Shown here: positions 12,524 through 20,788 of the stretch, in pieces
Layout of the letters: the number at the start of each line of letters is the position of its first letter
How positions within the stretch are numbered: the stretch's first letter is position 1
Assembly: GCF_964204645.1 (NCBI RefSeq)
Contig: NC_134030.1
Location: 15,939,110 to 16,003,109 of the forward strand
Length of the DNA stretch: 64,000 nucleotides
Reading direction: 5' to 3'
Origin: Tubulanus polymorphus
Taxonomy: Eukaryota > Nemertea > Palaeonemertea > Tubulaniformes > Tubulanidae
Position numbers and translations under genes: made by a program
The notes under the pieces: model-generated
Seen by the model: only the letters and a program-made list of their open reading frames with translations
Told to the model about the DNA's origin: nothing
The model's database searches: none

Positions 12524-12877
12524 CTATTTATATACCTATGTATCTAATACGTATTTAATACGTATTAAATACATTAATACTTAAAACCCCCTTTTTTAAA
12601 ATAAATATTATTCATACAATTTTCAACCAATTTATTTTTATTTTTTTTAACTAATATATGAATAAGTTTGAAAATAATAAAGGTTATTTATTATTACTGA
12701 GGTTTCAATATAAATTTTAAAAAGAAATATAATTTAAGGTATTTTCAAATAATACGTATTAGATATGTATTAGATACGTATTAGATACCTTAATACTTAA
12801 AACCCCCATTTTTATTTACTATTATTTTATACAATTTTCAACCTTTATTACTTTTTGAGTTAAATATAATTAATATC
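12440..12877. repeat. Duplicated ATPase 3' end and AATACGTATT cluster
   Basis: The last ~25 codons of the ATPase and the following ~150 bp are repeated once, diverged, at about 12658-12850: MNKLKNNKGSKLLLR versus MNKFENNKGYLLLLR. Both units then contain TACGTATTA-type palindromic words (AATACGTATT at 12546, 12557 and 12751) and the string AATACTTAAAACCCCC. The block lies where opposing transcripts converge, so a 3'-processing or termination role is possible. Confidence 0.7.
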
Positions 12878-13746
12878 TTAATCACTTTCACTATCAGACC
12901 CTAACAATCTATTCAAATGCTCTACTGAATCTACATCAATAGTTGTTTTATTTTTATACTTTTTCATCCTTTCTACCGCATCATCAATAGTTTCTTCTTT
13001 ATGTTTCATAGAATCTTTATTATCAATATCTGTAACTATATCACCATGTGGGTGCCATACGGCACCATTTTCATTATTATCTTTATTAGTGTTTGCTCCT
13101 AATATTTCATTTACAATGTTTGATTCTAATTTAATAGCATCGGTTAAATCTAATTCATCTTTATTAGGTGTTGCTAACAATAAATCTTCATATAATTCTT
13201 TACCATTTACTTTTTGATTTGAAACAAACTTTGTAACATATCTAAATGGGTGTTCTATAAATTCTTTTTTACCAACACGTTCTATAACATTAGTAGTATG
13301 TACCTTTGTATTCATATGATTATTCCAATTTGATGGAGCGTTTGAAAATTCACCTTTACAATAATCACAATAATTTCTATTTTCACTAACATTTAATATT
13401 GTTGCATTATTAGATGTAGAAGGTATAACATTATTAGATGTAGAAGGTATAACATTATTAGATGTAGAAGGTATAACATTATTAGATGTAGTAGGTATTA
13501 CATTATTAGATGTAGTAGGTATTACATTATTAGATGTAGAAGGTATTACATTATTATCAATTACATTACTTAAATTATCAACAACACCACTTATTATTAT
13601 CGATTTCTATTAGTTTAGTTTTATAAATTTTGAAAATAGGATCAAATATATAAAGCTATATTACAAGGTATTACATAATATAAACCATCATTATTTTCAT
13701 GTGTATCGATGTATGGAATATGTTTATATACTTTACCTCCTTCCAT
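12878..13746 (-). pseudogene. U1-type zinc-finger protein with octapeptide repeats (element A)
   Basis: The start ATG at 13746 follows the usual TATAATAAATG context and gives MEGGKVYKHIPYIDTHENN. After about 34 codons a stop and frame change interrupt it. The frame then reads SNVIDNN and six copies of NNVIPSTS/NNVIPTTS, a C-x2-C-x13-H-x5-H finger (CDYC...H...H), and an acidic tail ending GSDSESD. The part from 12878 to about 13590 is uninterrupted. Function unknown; a finger of this sort could bind nucleic acid. It lies directly downstream of the capsid gene on the same strand. The join of the first 34 codons to the rest is my inference from shared position and promoter context. Confidence 0.55.
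13404..13547 (-). repeat. 24-bp tandem repeat, six units, coding
   Basis: Six head-to-tail 24-bp units (ACATTATTAGATGTAGAAGG plus TATA/TATT) keep the reading frame and encode an 8-residue repeat. Units differ by one or two bases, some changing Ser to Thr. Confidence 0.95.
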
Positions 13747-13778
13747 TTATTATATAAATTTTTATTAAAGTTAAAATT

Positions 13779-15025
13779 TTAATACATAACACTATTCAAT
13801 TGAGAATTTACAATATTTAATTGCGCGTCAGATATAATATAAATGTGCATTTTAAAATTTTTGATTCCTTTATTCTTTGTCATGAATAATTGTATTCCAT
13901 CGTTAGTGTTCTGTAGTTTTTTTCCAGAACCATGTAATGAATTATCCTCTGTTGTTCTAAAATCTAACCATAATGCATATTTATTACCGGTATAATAATC
14001 AATTTGATTAATGTTACAATTTTCAGATGATTTCACTTTTTCATTCATAAAATGTTTTCTAATTTCTGGCCATTGATCAATCATTCTCATTCCTTGACAA
14101 AATATTTTATTTGCTATTCCTTCGATAGTTATTTCTACTTTTGTTATTTCAGGATTATAATAATTATCAACATTTATTGCACCATTAGTATATGTTGCAA
14201 TGGTAAAAATATTAACATACCTTTAATAGATCTTCTTGGGAAGTTAATATTCTCATTAATTATTTCATCATTTGCATTAATAGTTACAGTTTTAAATTTA
14301 TCAATATAATCATATAATAATGAAAATCCTTGATTGTATTGAGTTTGAATTATACTTGAAATATTTTCATCAGTTACTGTATCATATTCTAAACATATAT
14401 TCGATAATTTATAACTCATATCTTTATTAACGCTAGATATTACAATTTCATTAACAGGAGCAAATGTTATTTAGAATATAACATCTTCTTGAATTGCGTA
14501 TTTATATAAAGGCGCATTATTATTTATCAATTCGAAGTCTAATGGAATTTAATATTTGCTTCCATATATAATTTTTATCAATTTATCTATAGCATTAGTT
14601 AATATTGCGCTATTAGCTTCTGATCTTAATTTATTTTGGTTTTCTGATTGGATTCCTTGAAATATCATATTATTTCTATTTTCTTTAGTTAGCCATAAAT
14701 CTTTATAATGCATAAATAAATTATAATCATCTAATGAGAAAACTGTTTCTGGACCAATCTTTATAGTTAATTTTTTAATCAAATATCTTCCAACATTATC
14801 AACAACATAATTATTATTATTACCGATTACTTTTATATCGGCTGATAAATAAATACTATTTGGAACATAAAAAGTATTTTGTGTTAATCGAGGAATTCTA
14901 ACATATAAAGTTTCATCAGGATTAATATTAGAAGGGTTATGAGTAATTATATGATGTGATCTTTCTGCTTTAATAGCATTAGATATTCTATGATTCTTAG
15001 AAGGATTGATATAACTCCCACTCAT
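13779..15025 (-). pseudogene. Major capsid protein, double-jelly-roll type (element A)
   Basis: The ATG at 15025 sits in TTTTTTTGTTAAATAAATG. In order I see PDETLYVRIP, YLIKKLTIKIG, MHYKDLWLTKENRNNMIF, GIQSENQNKLRSEA, APLYKYAIQEDVIF, SYKLSNICLEYDTV, PRRSIKGM, PEITKVEITIEGI, NKYALWLDFR, SLHGSGKKL and IYIISDAQLNI. This is the signature order of Polinton/adintovirus major capsid proteins (trimeric double jelly rolls). Two in-frame TAA codons (near 14550 and 14475) and one single-base frameshift near 14185 break it. Otherwise the length (about 415 codons) is close to complete. Neighbours on both sides share strand and start context. Confidence 0.85.
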
Positions 15026-15065
15026 TTATTTAACAAAAAAATTAATTATCTATTTTTTATCATGT

Positions 15066-16721
15066 TTACTTGATATTTTTTGATATCATATTTACTAACC
15101 CAAAAATAATAGCACTTACAACTGTAATTAAAAATAAAATAATATGTTCAGCAGCAAAGTTAATAATGTTTCCTGCAGATTTCAATATAAAACCAACAAT
15201 TGATGCAATAACTCCTGGTAAAGCTGCAGCAGATTTTTTAGATAGTTCCCATAAATATTTTGCTAATTTCTTTAAACGATCTTTAACTTTATCTTGTATA
15301 GAATTATTATCTAGGGGTTTATCTGGTTTATTTGGAGTAGGAGTAGATTTCAAAGCATTTGATATAGCTAAACCAATTGATGTAAATAACATAGTTACAG
15401 CTGTTAGAATTGAAAGAATTGTTATTCCTTCTAATTTAAATAATAATTTTATTCTATCTTTCAATGATATTTTAGAATCTGGTTTTATCAACAAATCTTT
15501 AAAAATAACTTTTAATCTATTTATATTATAATCATATGATTTTAACAATAATTTAATTTCTTCTTTTTGTAATTCTAAATTATCTTTTAAATTATTAATT
15601 TCTTTTTCTAAACGTAATTCTTTTTGTCTATATTCCATTTCATCAATTACTTGACGATCAAGATCAGACTTTAATTGTTCTATTTCTTTATTTTTATCAG
15701 TTAATTCTTTTTCTAAATTGTTAATTTTAATATCTCTTATACTTTTTTCATTCGCAATTTTATCAGCCGATTCTTGCATACCTTTAATTTCTCTACGTGT
15801 TAGTTCAGGATATGCTTCTAATTCATTATCAGTTAAATCAAGTAATCCTTTTTCTAGTAAAGATTGTATTCGATTTATTCCAGTACTATTCATCTCTTCT
15901 TCTGAATCTCTTAATCTATCAATTTGTTTTTCTAATACTAATTTTAATTGACTTGAATCATTATCAATTGGTTGAGTGTCTCTTCTCGATGTTTCGGGTG
16001 TTGAAGATCTTAATTTATCTAATCGATCTCTATGATCTTCCATTTCTGGATCAACATCATTAGGATTTAAATTTGGATTTTTAAATGGTGAATATTTGTT
16101 AATATCAAATTTAGGAATTGGTTCTTCTTCATCTAGTATATCGAGTGCATTCCATATAATTCTGAGAAATTCTGTGCCACCTTTTGAATGTTCAATTGTA
16201 GATCTTGCTAACATTTTAGGTTCAAAAATATTTTCTTGACCAATTCTAGATAATTGTATTGATACAGTTTTGTTATTTAATTCAACATTATAATACCATG
16301 AATCATCTTTAAATTCTAAATTATTCATGAAAAATGGGTCATCATTTATAATTTGTTTTACAATTTCTTTATCTATTACATCTTTTGGTAATAATTCGTT
16401 AACAATTGTATATATTACTCTATTTTTCATTAATTTTAATTGAGATTTCATAAGAGGATCAGTTGTATTTACTAATCTTTTCATTAAATCCTTTTTAGAT
16501 GTTGCGGTTCTAATAACTAACCTTTCGGAAGCTGTCATATATTCTTTAAATTCTTTACGCGTTTCATAATCATAATCATCATCTTCACCTAAATTAGAAT
16601 TACGTCCTGGCTTATTACCATCATTAAAACTTGTTTCACTAAAATCAGGTGGTTGTTCATCAGTTATGCCAGGTTCATCTAAAGTATCCATTGGAAAATC
16701 TTCTCCACCTTTTACATCCAT
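15066..16721 (-). CDS. Long coiled-coil membrane protein of element A, 551 aa
   Basis: Uninterrupted frame with ATG after TTTTTTGTTATGTAAATG. The first 40 residues are acidic. Residues 240-410 are highly charged and heptad-like (long Lys/Glu/Leu coiled coil). Then come KDRIKLLFKLEGITILS, a hydrophobic segment (about 430-455), a basic amphipathic linker, and a second hydrophobic stretch near residues 490-545 including AALPGVIASIVGF. From memory of the family only, similar C-termini occur in uncharacterised proteins of cnidarian and molluscan virus-like elements. A virion membrane, entry-related or scaffold role is conceivable but not shown. It is one of the longest intact frames of the element. 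Confidence 0.75.
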   Translation of the reverse strand: MDVKGGEDFPMDTLDEPGITDEQPPDFSETSFNDGNKPGRNSNLGEDDDYDYETRKEFKEYMTASERLVIRTATSKKDLMKRLVNTTDPLMKSQLKLMKNRVIYTIVNELLPKDVIDKEIVKQIINDDPFFMNNLEFKDDSWYYNVELNNKTVSIQLSRIGQENIFEPKMLARSTIEHSKGGTEFLRIIWNALDILDEEEPIPKFDINKYSPFKNPNLNPNDVDPEMEDHRDRLDKLRSSTPETSRRDTQPIDNDSSQLKLVLEKQIDRLRDSEEEMNSTGINRIQSLLEKGLLDLTDNELEAYPELTRREIKGMQESADKIANEKSIRDIKINNLEKELTDKNKEIEQLKSDLDRQVIDEMEYRQKELRLEKEINNLKDNLELQKEEIKLLLKSYDYNINRLKVIFKDLLIKPDSKISLKDRIKLLFKLEGITILSILTAVTMLFTSIGLAISNALKSTPTPNKPDKPLDNNSIQDKVKDRLKKLAKYLWELSKKSAAALPGVIASIVGFILKSAGNIINFAAEHIILFLITVVSAIIFGLVNMISKNIK

Positions 16722-16736
16722 TTACATAACAAAAAA

Positions 16737-16973
16737 TTAAAATTTAAAATATAATATTCCTCCGATTACAATTCCTATACAAGTTATAGCTAATTTAGTA
16801 TTTTCATGGGATTTATTATCATCATTTAGTTTAATTATATCATGTTGAATATTATCAGTTTTTATATCTTCTGATGTATTGTAATCTTTTATTTTAGGAT
16901 CATTATTTAATTTAATATTATTAGTTTTAGTTTCTGTTGATTGAATATGTTTTTTATTTTTTTCACCTTCCAT
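16737..16973 (-). CDS. Small tail-anchored-like protein, 78 aa
   Basis: Polar Lys/Asn/Asp-rich first 58 residues, then one hydrophobic segment (AITCIGIVIGGILYF) at the very C-terminus, as in tail-anchored membrane proteins. The start context is CCAATATAAATGG. Only 15 bp separate its stop from the next gene start. Its start abuts the stop of the 191-aa gene. No family recognised. Confidence 0.6.
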   Translation of the reverse strand: MEGEKNKKHIQSTETKTNNIKLNNDPKIKDYNTSEDIKTDNIQHDIIKLNDDNKSHENTKLAITCIGIVIGGILYFKF

Positions 16974-17549
16974 TTATATTGGAGCAGTAATAATCTTTTT
17001 ATTTATATCATTTAATCCAAATGAATTATTTATTGTTGCAGTTTTAATTAGATTATTGTAACCAATTATGTTTCCCATCTTTAATACTAAATCATTAGAA
17101 ATAATAAATAGATTAGGGCCTATACAATAATTTAATCTAATATGTGATTTATCTAAATAATTTTGATATCTTACAATGTTTTCCGGAATCGATCTATTTT
17201 TATCATTATGAATTGAATCTTCAAATAAAACTTTGAATTGTTTCTGCGCATCGAATGAAGTGTTATCATTTACAATTATTGGGGATCTTGTTTCAACTTG
17301 AGCACCTAAAATACATATCAAATAAGTTCTAATTGATTGATTTATTCTTTGTATTCCAGCTTTAGTAAAACCGTCACTATTTTCTAAAATGAAATTAACC
17401 CAACCATTATTGTTTTGTTGTTGTATATTATTATAATATTTTGGTAATTCATTCCAATTTAGTAATTCATTCCAATTTAGTGTTCTTATATCTGAATTTG
17501 TCATTATTTTTCCAAATTCTTTAGTATATAATATTCCTAATCCACCCAT
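16974..17549 (-). CDS. Conserved element protein of unknown function, at least 191 aa
   Basis: The ATG at 17549 opens MGGLGILYTKEFGKI. The same frame stays open upstream past 17600, overlapping the end of the neighbouring gene, so the true start is uncertain. Features are GWVNFILENSDG, QRINQSIRTYLI, LGAQVETRSPII and SFDAQKQFKVLFED. There are no membrane segments or catalytic motifs. An 18-bp tandem duplication (17450-17485) repeats LNWNEL within the protein. Its position among structural genes suggests a virion or assembly role, but that is inference from context. Confidence 0.6.
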   Translation of the reverse strand: MGGLGILYTKEFGKIMTNSDIRTLNWNELLNWNELPKYYNNIQQQNNNGWVNFILENSDGFTKAGIQRINQSIRTYLICILGAQVETRSPIIVNDNTSFDAQKQFKVLFEDSIHNDKNRSIPENIVRYQNYLDKSHIRLNYCIGPNLFIISNDLVLKMGNIIGYNNLIKTATINNSFGLNDINKKIITAPI

Positions 17550-17610
17550 TGTTCCAATTTTTGCTCTAAAATCTTTATTTGAATTAATATTAAATTTATT
17601 ACATATTTTA

Positions 17611-18081
17611 TTAAAACTTAGAAAAATTAATATTATTATTCAATTCTTTAAAATATTTTGAACCTGGTAAAGGACATTCTAATTCATCTAATATTAATTT
17701 TATTTGAAAATATGTATGAAATCTAAAAGGTGATAACATCACTTGTAAACTTGGTTTGTTTAAATGATCATTCCAACTAATTCCACATCCTGTTGTTGCG
17801 CAATAAACAGCAAAATTTAATTGGTTCTGCCAATACTTCATATTAGATTTTAATAACCATTGTTTTGCCTCATTTAAATTTTTGAAATTAATTGTATACA
17901 CATGAAATATATTTTCCATCTTTACATGAAAATTATTACTTTCAGTAACATAAATATATAAATCAATTAATGAATTTAAAACTTCATTTCTATATGTAAT
18001 ACCTTTATTAAAATCTATTGCTGGAATATTATATTTAATTGATTTATTATATTGGAAAGCTTTTGGAAAACTATCTGCCAT
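17611..18081 (-). CDS. Conserved element protein, 156 aa, CATTGCGIS motif
   Basis: Intact frame starting MADSFPKAFQYNKSIKYNIPA after TTTTTTAATTATATAAATG. The core YWQNQLNFAVYCATTGCGIS and following PFRFHTYFQIKLILDELECP are strongly conserved in element B, which keeps the first 98 residues and is cut exactly after CATTGCGIS. No catalytic family recognised; length and position suit a capsid-associated protein. Conservation across two independently inserted copies supports a real gene. Confidence 0.7.
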   Translation of the reverse strand: MADSFPKAFQYNKSIKYNIPAIDFNKGITYRNEVLNSLIDLYIYVTESNNFHVKMENIFHVYTINFKNLNEAKQWLLKSNMKYWQNQLNFAVYCATTGCGISWNDHLNKPSLQVMLSPFRFHTYFQIKLILDELECPLPGSKYFKELNNNINFSKF

Positions 18082-18097
18082 TTATATAATTAAAAAA

Positions 18098-18220
18098 TTA
18101 ATAATTTATCAATTCTTTTAATAATTTATCTTGTTCTTCAACTGTTATATGACCATTTAAACTTATTATATAATCTAGTGTATTCTTTAATTTATTAATT
18201 TCTTTTATATTAGTTTTCAT
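18098..18220 (-). CDS. 40-aa microprotein of element A
   Basis: Reads MKTNIKEINKLKNTLDYIIS, then a short tail ending KELLKELINY-like (DKLLKELINY). The ATG lies inside the end of the 104-aa gene, so the two overlap by 11 bp. Element B has the same frame at about 39815-39940 with mostly conservative changes (KNTLDYIISLNG, EEQDKLLKELIN both kept). That argues for a translated short gene rather than spacer. Probably a small helical protein; function unknown. Confidence 0.6.
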   Translation of the reverse strand: MKTNIKEINKLKNTLDYIISLNGHITVEEQDKLLKELINY

Positions 18221-18524
18221 TTTTTTCTTTATTACTTCTTATATTTAATTTTGAACTTATACCAGTTAAAACACTTGCACTTAATCCTAACACACCAATT
18301 GATATAGCTAAAGGTGTTAATGGACTGAATATTGCTAAAAATGTTATTACAGAACTAATTGTAACCGAACCACTTATAATCAAATAATATATAATTTTAG
18401 ATTTTAAATATTTTTTCTTTTTAACTTTTAAGTCACTTTCAAATTCTAATATTTGTTTTTCTAAATATATTTTTAATTTAGTTTTATTTATATCATGAGG
18501 AATAATATCAATATTATCATCCAT
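18210..18524 (-). CDS. Two-pass membrane protein, 104 aa
   Basis: The ATG at 18524 follows TTTTTTTTGCTAAATAAATG. The N-terminal half is charged and helical. Two hydrophobic segments follow (about residues 45-65, IIYYLIISGSVTISSVITFL, and 68-88, PLTPLAISIGVLGLSASVL), with a basic tail. Element B holds a damaged homologue at about 39950-40243. Function unknown; a virion membrane or holin-like role is speculation. Confidence 0.65.
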   Translation of the reverse strand: MDDNIDIIPHDINKTKLKIYLEKQILEFESDLKVKKKKYLKSKIIYYLIISGSVTISSVITFLAIFSPLTPLAISIGVLGLSASVLTGISSKLNIRSNKEKNEN

Positions 18525-18544
18525 TTATTTAGCAAAAAAAATTA

Positions 18545-18967
18545 CTAATTAGTAAACTTAAAAGCAACAAATATAACAATAACTGTTCCACCTAAAATCC
18601 AAATTATTTCATATTTCTGTTGTTCTTTACTTGGGGTATAATAATCTGATAATTTAGGTTTGTATAGATGTAATTTTTCTTTATTGGTTACCGCGTTATA
18701 TAAACTCATTGCATCATCAACTGATTGAAAATCTCTATGTGAAATCTTCTGATCATATAATTCCTTGTTAATATAATCCATATAGTTTTGCCTCTTTTCT
18801 CTATATTCTTCTGCTGCTTTATTGTATTTCTCTAATGCTAAGTTATGTCTTTTTTGTTCTGTTAATGATCCATTTTTATCAATATGTTTAAATAAATATC
18901 CACCACCAGTAAATGCTAAAGCGTTAACAATTGCCGATCCTATAATAGTTATAACCGCAGAAGCCTT
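18545..18967 (-). pseudogene. Membrane-anchored coiled protein, about 140 aa, start codon lost
   Basis: The frame is open from 18967 to 18545. It reads SAVITIIGSAIVNALAF (hydrophobic, glycine-rich), then EKYNKAAEEYREKRQNYMDY, DVDDAM-like SVDDAMSLYNAV, KPKLSDYYTPSKEQQ and a C-terminal hydrophobic segment. The expected start context CTAAATAAATGG is present but reads AAGG, so the initiator ATG has become AAG at 18965-18967. An internal ATG at 18781 would give only the last 78 residues, without the N-terminal membrane segment. Element B has also lost this start. I recall similar uncharacterised proteins from cnidarian elements, function unknown. Confidence 0.65.
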
Positions 18968-18991
18968 TTATTTAGAAAAATAATTACGCAT

Positions 18992-19213
18992 TTATATGGG
19001 AGGAATATATGTTTGTTTTTCCATATAATCAATAGTTAAATTAGATAAAGTAACTGCTAATGTTAATTTTAAGATATCATTTATATCAAATCTATCAACA
19101 TTAACACTTCCCATTTTAAATACTTTTTTCAATACCATTGAATAACCAACAGTTCCAACTGATAGTAATGCTCCATTATATAATCCAGTTATTATCCACT
19201 TATTATCACTCAT
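18992..19213 (-). CDS. Small hydrophobic protein, 73 aa
   Basis: Start context TTTTTTGATAAATAAATG. Reads MSDNKWIITGLYNGALLS, then a hydrophobic stretch (GTVGYSMVLKKVF) and a second one near residues 48-60 (LKLTLAVTLSNLTIDYM). Element B encodes a nearly identical 75-aa protein at 40682-40909, most changes being conservative. This is good evidence that the frame was selected. Its end overlaps the next gene's start by 4 bp. Function unknown. Confidence 0.7.
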   Translation of the reverse strand: MSDNKWIITGLYNGALLSVGTVGYSMVLKKVFKMGSVNVDRFDINDILKLTLAVTLSNLTIDYMEKQTYIPPI

Positions 19214-19554
19214 TTATTTATCAAAAAATTACTTTCATCAAAATATTTAGTTAACTTATTTATGATTAATTCAACATTTATTTCATTACTACTTTTATGA
19301 TTATCATATATTTTGGTTAATATGTTTTTAATATCATCAATAATTCCATCTTCATTTAATTCATAATATTCTAAAGGTGATTTAATTAAATCAATTACTT
19401 TTTCTATATTATAATTTTCTTTATTAATCATTGATGCATTGTTAAATGATTTACTTTTTATATCAGTAATTACATCATTTAGTTTAATTCTCATTTCTTT
19501 ACCATGTATAAAATCAAAACCAAAACATATACTCGGTCCAACAGTTATATTCAT
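19210..19554 (-). CDS. Unknown element protein, 114 aa
   Basis: The ATG follows TTTTTTTCGCTATATAAATG. Begins MNITVGPSICFGFDF and continues as an acidic, helical, soluble-looking protein rich in Asn, Ile and Asp. Element B has a broken copy at about 40915-41262 that keeps the N-terminal MNITVGPSICFGFDF. No family recognised. Confidence 0.65.
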   Translation of the reverse strand: MNITVGPSICFGFDFIHGKEMRIKLNDVITDIKSKSFNNASMINKENYNIEKVIDLIKSPLEYYELNEDGIIDDIKNILTKIYDNHKSSNEINVELIINKLTKYFDESNFLINK

Positions 19555-19571
19555 TTATATAGCGAAAAAAA

Positions 19572-20333
19572 TTACTCTCTACATCTTATAACTAATTCAT
19601 AAATTACAGGGAAATTATTTAAATCAATTAAGTATCCATTGTGATTTCTAATTTCTAATCTAAAATTATTAAAACGAGGAATTCATGGTTTGAAATCACA
19701 TTCTGTTAAATTATAATTTATTTGCGTTCCAAATTATTTAACATTCTTCAATGGTAAAATGTTTAATAAACCAGAATTACAAGTTATATCTTTAGTTGCT
19801 TCGAATGTTTTTGTAGGATCGATTAAATTGCAATAAATATAGAAATGTGTGTAAGGTATTAAGTTTGGTGTAACATCATCAATATTTTTAAAAGATCTAT
19901 CTGGAAGAATTCCTAACAGTTTAGCTATAGGTTTTTTTACCATAAATTTATGTTTTTCACTATTAGACAACCTTATCTTTATTCTATCAGAACTATCACT
20001 TTTTAAAAATCTAATACTAAACCCAGAACTACTACCTAATTAATGCCAGGCTTTTCTATTAATTTCTTGTGCTAATGTATCTAAATTATATAACCCCGGT
20101 TTTAAATATATATAGGACCATTCATTTTTACCTTTATCAAAAATTAAAAAGGCTCTATGTTCAATAGTTTTATTCCTTATATTATAAAAAGAATTACATA
20201 AACTTATTTTAACTAATTTTAAATCTACACAATTCTTGAATTCTCTATCTAATTGTACTAGTAAATTATGAGATTTACAATTTGTAAGTTTTCTTGAATC
20301 AACAAATATTCTGTATTCTTTTAATTCTACCAT
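19572..20333 (-). pseudogene. Minor capsid (penton-like) protein of element A
   Basis: One continuous frame of about 253 codons starts MVELKEYRIFVDSRKL after TATGTAAAATAAATG and includes SHNLLVQLDREFKN, YLKPGLYNLDTLAQEI, KKPIAKLLGILPD, TPNLIPYTHFYIYCNLIDP and NHNGYLIDL. The block order matches proteins that, from memory, occupy the minor-capsid/penton position in Polinton-like elements; that role is an inference. Three in-frame stop codons interrupt it (near 20041, 19735 and 19687) with no frameshift. The element B homologue (41329-41904 and upstream) has sense codons at two of these places but its own stop and deletion. Confidence 0.6.
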
Positions 20334-20350
20334 TTATTTTACATATTTTC

Positions 20351-20704
20351 TTATTCGAAATCTATTTCATGGTGCCCTTTTTCATTCTTACCTTTGTATA
20401 CGAAATAGAAATCTCCAGAACATAATTCTCCTAAATCTTCACTTGATAATCTATGAAATCTATCTGGTAAATATGTTCTGAATTTATGTGTATTTCCTTT
20501 TAATCCTTCATATTCTAAGTATATAACTAATTTATCTCCATAGTTATTAGTAACTGTATCAATATTTGTAATTAGATATTTCTTATGAATTGTTAATTTT
20601 ATTAACTTTTTGAATTTATAATCTACAGATTTTACATTTGTTATATCTTTAATTCTATCTAGAAATAATTTGTTGTTCTCACTGTGTGTTTGTTTACTCT
20701 CCAT
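20351..20704 (-). CDS. Small conserved element protein, 117 aa (possible ssDNA-binding-like)
   Basis: Intact frame starting MESKQTHSENNKLFLDRI after TATGTATTATAAATGG. The middle KKYLITNIDTVTNNYGDKLV and YEGLKGNTHKFRTYLPDRF look like alternating beta strands, and the end is charged. Being adjacent to the polymerase gene on the same strand and having a compact beta pattern makes a single-strand-binding or OB-fold role worth testing, but I see no diagnostic motif. Element B has a frameshifted copy at about 41920-42260. Confidence 0.6.
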   Translation of the reverse strand: MESKQTHSENNKLFLDRIKDITNVKSVDYKFKKLIKLTIHKKYLITNIDTVTNNYGDKLVIYLEYEGLKGNTHKFRTYLPDRFHRLSSEDLGELCSGDFYFVYKGKNEKGHHEIDFE

Positions 20705-20788
20705 TTATAATACATATTTTAACACGTAAGAATTCTTTTCATTATCTCGTTCTCTTTTGTTTCTTCTCTTTTAAATTTTAAGTATGAA

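Noticed and set aside
13404-13547. CRISPR-like array
   Set aside because: Head-to-tail 24-bp units without spacers, in frame within a gene; a coding minisatellite.
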